From: Mesorhizobium sp. | GTDB lineage: Bacteria; Pseudomonadota; Alphaproteobacteria; Rhizobiales; Rhizobiaceae | Length of the DNA stretch: 64,000 nt | Direction of reading: 5' to 3' | Assembly (NCBI GenBank): GCA_022833215.1 | Contig: JAIPUZ010000060.1 | Span: 1 to 64,000 of the forward strand | Shown: positions 61,012-64,000 of the stretch, one piece after another | Position numbering within the stretch: the stretch's first letter is position 1 | Layout: every line of letters begins with the position of its first letter | Program-made: the position numbers and the translations under genes | The notes under the pieces: generated by a model | Seen by the model: the letters and a program-made list of their open reading frames with translations, nothing else | The model's database searches: none | Told to the model about the DNA's origin: nothing

Positions 61012-61932
61012 ATGAACCTGATCGAGCCACATCGTTTCATTCCCTGCGAAGCCGGCAGCGCGACCTCGGTCACCTTGCCTGGCCTTCACCGCAACGCCCA
61101 TGTCGACCTCTTGCGCATCAATGCGGGGCTGGTGCTGGCACACAGCCATTTCTCGCCTGCAATCCGGCACGATGACGACATACGCAGGCCCGAAGACCAG
61201 TTGATTCTCGCTTTCAATCTTTCAGGCCGGATGCTGCTGGTCGACCCGCGCGGCGCGGCGCATGAAATCACGGGCGGCCAGGGCTGGATCATCCGCTCTG
61301 GCGGAAAGCGGCTGAAGCGGATTGTGGAAAAGGGCGAAGGCTGCGCGAATCTCGTGATCGCCCTGACGGTTTCCCGGCTGGCCCCGGAACTCGCTGCGAT
61401 GCTCGACGCTGCGCTGCCAGAAAGCGACCCCTTCCGGCGGTTGCGCCTGCCGGTGCCGGGCAACACCACCCTTGAGACACTGCTCGACGGGCGTACGGAT
61501 CCTGCGGCAATGCTGCGCAAGGAAGGACAATGCCTCGCCCTGATCGGCCATGCTCTCGAGGAGCTTTCTTCCGTTTCAGGCAAGGACAATACGGCAGGCG
61601 ATCCGGCCCTTCTCGTCCAGCGGCTGAGCGCCTTCCTGTCCGAACGGATGGCAGGCACCATCACCATGGCGGAGATCGAACGCGAGGCGGGGCTCAGCCA
61701 TGTGACGCTGAACCAGATCTTCCGCGCGGCAACCGGAATGACGGTCTTCGGGCTTCTGCGGGCCTTGCGCATGGAAGCCGCCGAACGCATGATCCGCCAT
61801 ACGGACCTCAGCTTCACCGAGATTGCGGGAGAATGCGGCTTCTCCGACGCCAGTCATCTGTCGAATGCGTTTCGCAAGCGATATGGAACGACCGCAAGCG
61901 ACTGGCGGCGAAGCGAGCGCCGAAATTCCTGA
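61012..61932 (+). CDS. AraC-family transcriptional regulator
   Basis: 306 residues from the ATG at 61012; an in-frame TTG lies 12 bases upstream. N-terminal AraC-ligand-like half (LAFNLSGRMLLVDPRG, ITGGQGWIIRSGGKRLKR) and C-terminal double HTH: MAEIEREAGLSHVTLNQIFRAATGMTVFGLLRALRMEAAERMI, LSFTEIAGECGFSDASHLSNAFRKRYGTT. It precedes a TonB receptor in the same direction, mirroring the AraC-receptor pair at the left edge. Confidence 0.92.
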   Translation: MNLIEPHRFIPCEAGSATSVTLPGLHRNAHVDLLRINAGLVLAHSHFSPAIRHDDDIRRPEDQLILAFNLSGRMLLVDPRGAAHEITGGQGWIIRSGGKRLKRIVEKGEGCANLVIALTVSRLAPELAAMLDAALPESDPFRRLRLPVPGNTTLETLLDGRTDPAAMLRKEGQCLALIGHALEELSSVSGKDNTAGDPALLVQRLSAFLSERMAGTITMAEIEREAGLSHVTLNQIFRAATGMTVFGLLRALRMEAAERMIRHTDLSFTEIAGECGFSDASHLSNAFRKRYGTTASDWRRSERRNS

Positions 61933-61936
61933 GCGC

Positions 61937-61967
61937 TTTCGCGCGATTCAAGAGTAGTTTCGTCAGC
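61937..61967 (+). promoter_or_regulatory. TTTCG direct repeats spaced 21 bp before the right TonB receptor
   Basis: CTTTCGCGCG (61936) and GTTTCGTCAG (61957) repeat TTTCG at exactly 21 bp spacing, just after the AraC gene and about 60-85 bp before the receptor start. Same spacing and orientation as the pair at the left edge. Confidence 0.4.
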
Positions 61968-62022
61968 TACAAGACGCGGGACAATCGTCATGGCACGGCC
62001 ACTCCTCAAAAGGAGGCCCTCC

Positions 62023-64000
62023 ATGTCCCGAGCAGTTCCGTTCCGAACGCCGTCGAGAACCGTTGCGTTCCTTGCCATGACAACTTCGCTGGCCGGAAGC
62101 TTGCTCCCACTGACCGCACGCGCAGGGGAAGATGCTGTCCATCTTCGCGAAATCACCATTTTCGCCAGTTACTGGGAAGAACTCGCCCGCAAGGCTGCGG
62201 CGACGGCAACTGTGATGAGCGAAGACGACCTGTCGCGACCGGTCTCGCCTGACCTCGACGCCATGGCGGCTCGCTCGGCGAACACAGTATTCCAGCGCGC
62301 CAATTCACAGGAGCGGCTGGTGGTGCGGGGCATGTCGGCCTTCGACAATGCCCTGTCCGATCCCGTCGGCTACCTGGTCAACGGCGTTCCGCTGCCGATG
62401 GGCACCATCCAGCTTCCGCACTTCTTCGGCGCCGAAAGCGTGACGCTGCTGAAGGGCCCGCAGGGGACGACCTTCGGGCGCAATTCCGAGGCCGGGCTGG
62501 TGAGATTCGACACCATCGCGCCCGGGAGCCGCGAAGGCGGCGAGGTGAACCTGGGCCTGTCCGGTTCCGATGCCGGCGCCTCGCCGCTTGGCGGCAACGG
62601 CTCGATCCTGTGGTCCGGCCAGATGGCCGATGGGCCGGCCGTGTCGCTGGGGCTGGAGTTCGCCCATGACCCCGGCGTGATCAGCAATCCTGTCACGGGT
62701 GCCGACGACGGCGGCAAGAACCGGCGCGCGACGGGATTTGCGGGCGTGAAATGGGAACTGCAGGATGCCGGCTATCTGAAGCTGACCACGGTTGGCGAAG
62801 ACCAGAAATTCAACAAGGAACAGTTCCGGTACATCTCCGGACCGCTCGCAACCGGGCGCTATGAAAGCGTCTATTCCGACCCGTCGTGGGAGCGCCGCCG
62901 CACAAGCGTTACCGCGTTTGAATATGGTACCGGCTTCGACGGGTTCGATCTGGTGGCGATCACCGGTTTCACCACCTTCGACAGGGAGTTCGTGCTGGAT
63001 TTCGACAGTTCTCCCCTGCCGCTTGGCGTGACCGGAATGGATGTCAGGGACCGGACGGTTTCGCAGGAAGTCCGCCTGACCTCGAACGGCGAGGGGCCGC
63101 TGAAATGGACGGCGGGCGCCAATGCCTTCAGGCAACGCACCGATGCCGATTTCAACCTCGGCGCCATGTCCACCGACCGTCATACGGAAATCGAACAGAC
63201 GGGCGCCGCCCTTTACGGATTCAGCGAGTATTCCGTCACGGACCGCTTGCGTCTGGGTGCGGGCCTGCGCGTCGACCACATCTCGTCGGATGCCTGGCAG
63301 CATTTCGCCTCGCCGATGGCGAACCTGCGCTACCAGGGCAGCGACACATCGACCACGCTGCTGCCCCGGCTGACTTTCGCTTACGACCTGTCCGACGCAA
63401 CCACCGTCCATGCCAGCTATGCGCGGGGCTATATGCCGGCAGGTTACAACTACGGGTTCGCCAACAGCGCCGACAGCCTGACCTACGATGCCGAATACAG
63501 CTGGAACATGGAACTCGGGGTAAAGCACGAATTCACCAACGGTACGGCGCTCGGCCTCGCCGCCTTCCACACCACGGTGAAGGACAAGCAGATCACCGAA
63601 ACCATTCCCGGTGCGGCGCAGTACATCTCCAATGCAGGCGAGGCGGAAAGCTACGGCATAGAAGCCGAGTTGACCGTTCCTCTGGGGCGTGGCTGGGAGA
63701 TCGCCGCCAATGCGGGCTGGCAGCGTGCCCGGGCGACGTCGTTCAACACCACCTCGATGGACATGGCCACAGGGTCTCTGGTTCCGGTCGACTGGTCGGG
63801 CAACGCCCTGCCGCTGGCGCCTGAAACCACCTGGGGCCTGGCGCTTTCGCATCAGGGCGATGTGTGGCGCGGCCGCGTAAGCCTGCAAGGTTCCGGCAGC
63901 TACTGGTTCGATCCCGCAAACAGCGTGAAACAGAAGGGATTCGTGACAGTGGACGCCGAAATCTCACGGAAGTTCGGCGCCGGGGAGTTGACCCTGTGGG
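62023..64000 (+). CDS. TonB-dependent outer-membrane receptor (C-terminus beyond window)
   Basis: 659 codons from the ATG at 62023, which has a perfect AAAAGGAGG seven bases upstream, open to the window end. Signal peptide ending near LTARAGED, plug domain with ERLVVRGMSAFDNALSD and LLKGPQGTTFGRNSEAG, then barrel strands with SYARGYMPAGYNYG and ALYGFSEYSVTDRLRLGAGLRVDH. The plug motif closely resembles that of the left-edge receptor. Presumably takes up a siderophore under control of the upstream AraC protein. The ligand is unknown. Confidence 0.95.
   Translation, partial: MSRAVPFRTPSRTVAFLAMTTSLAGSLLPLTARAGEDAVHLREITIFASYWEELARKAAATATVMSEDDLSRPVSPDLDAMAARSANTVFQRANSQERLVVRGMSAFDNALSDPVGYLVNGVPLPMGTIQLPHFFGAESVTLLKGPQGTTFGRNSEAGLVRFDTIAPGSREGGEVNLGLSGSDAGASPLGGNGSILWSGQMADGPAVSLGLEFAHDPGVISNPVTGADDGGKNRRATGFAGVKWELQDAGYLKLTTVGEDQKFNKEQFRYISGPLATGRYESVYSDPSWERRRTSVTAFEYGTGFDGFDLVAITGFTTFDREFVLDFDSSPLPLGVTGMDVRDRTVSQEVRLTSNGEGPLKWTAGANAFRQRTDADFNLGAMSTDRHTEIEQTGAALYGFSEYSVTDRLRLGAGLRVDHISSDAWQHFASPMANLRYQGSDTSTTLLPRLTFAYDLSDATTVHASYARGYMPAGYNYGFANSADSLTYDAEYSWNMELGVKHEFTNGTALGLAAFHTTVKDKQITETIPGAAQYISNAGEAESYGIEAELTVPLGRGWEIAANAGWQRARATSFNTTSMDMATGSLVPVDWSGNALPLAPETTWGLALSHQGDVWRGRVSLQGSGSYWFDPANSVKQKGFVTVDAEISRKFGAGELTLW

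Overview
The window is GC-rich DNA with densely packed, mostly operonic genes, frequent ATGA/GTGA start-stop overlaps and good Shine-Dalgarno sites. Gene content (OxyR-AhpC-AhpF block, PuuA/PuuB with PotFGHI-type transport, fused DctQM TRAP permease, PuuE-like deacetylase, long-form DeoC, many ABC systems) fits an alphaproteobacterium, probably Hyphomicrobiales (Phyllobacteriaceae/Brucellaceae-like). That placement is inferred from gene content and not from a marker gene. I see no rRNA, tRNA, phage, IS element or CRISPR array. It looks like an accessory catabolic and transport region of a chromosome or large secondary replicon.

Layout. 1-2022: start of a TonB-dependent receptor (cut by the window edge) and an AraC regulator. 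2157-8465: iron-siderophore module, with a minus-strand operon (siderophore-interacting reductase, binding protein, two FecCD permeases) and a divergent operon (ATPase plus an NtaA-type flavin monooxygenase). 8476-11723: IclR regulator and a second TonB receptor. 11819-14664: tyrosine catabolism (4-hydroxyphenylpyruvate dioxygenase, Lrp-type regulator, FAH-family hydrolase). 14844-16530: PurU and a TetR regulator. 16534-23723: putrescine use (PuuB, PuuA) and a four-gene polyamine ABC importer. 23773-26015: two multiheme c-type cytochromes. 26532-32955: an operon joining a TRAP transporter to an SsuD monooxygenase and a leaderless SsuA-like protein, divergent from an ArsR regulator and a GST, then an Old Yellow Enzyme remnant. 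32967-36141: oxyR, ahpF, ahpC. 36915-49700: nine-gene sugar operon (ABC importer, epimerase-like protein, RbsK-type kinase, DeoC, double ALDH, FGGY kinase) divergent from a DeoR regulator, pointing to deoxyribose or a similar deoxysugar. 49985-60577: nitrogen-heterocycle/ureide cluster (SDR, PuuE-like deacetylase, fused permease, amidohydrolase, binding protein, AllA, GntR, leaderless peptide-type binding protein, ATPase). 61012-64000: a second AraC regulator and a third TonB receptor, cut by the window end.

The most informative non-coding signals are shared operator-like motifs. A 17-bp palindrome upstream of the GntR cluster's ATPase operon recurs (15/17) upstream of its binding-protein operon, 4.3 kb away. 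Stacked CATATTG/CAATATG palindromes lie between deoR and the sugar operon, and an OxyR-type ATAG-N7-CTAT site precedes ahpC. Both AraC-linked TonB receptor genes are preceded by direct repeats spaced exactly 21 bp. An 11-mer is shared by the siderophore promoter and the second TonB receptor promoter, and TTTCTACA is shared by the puuA and potF promoters. The strongest candidates for something undescribed are the SsuD-TRAP-leaderless SsuA operon and the GntR-controlled ureide/heterocycle cluster.
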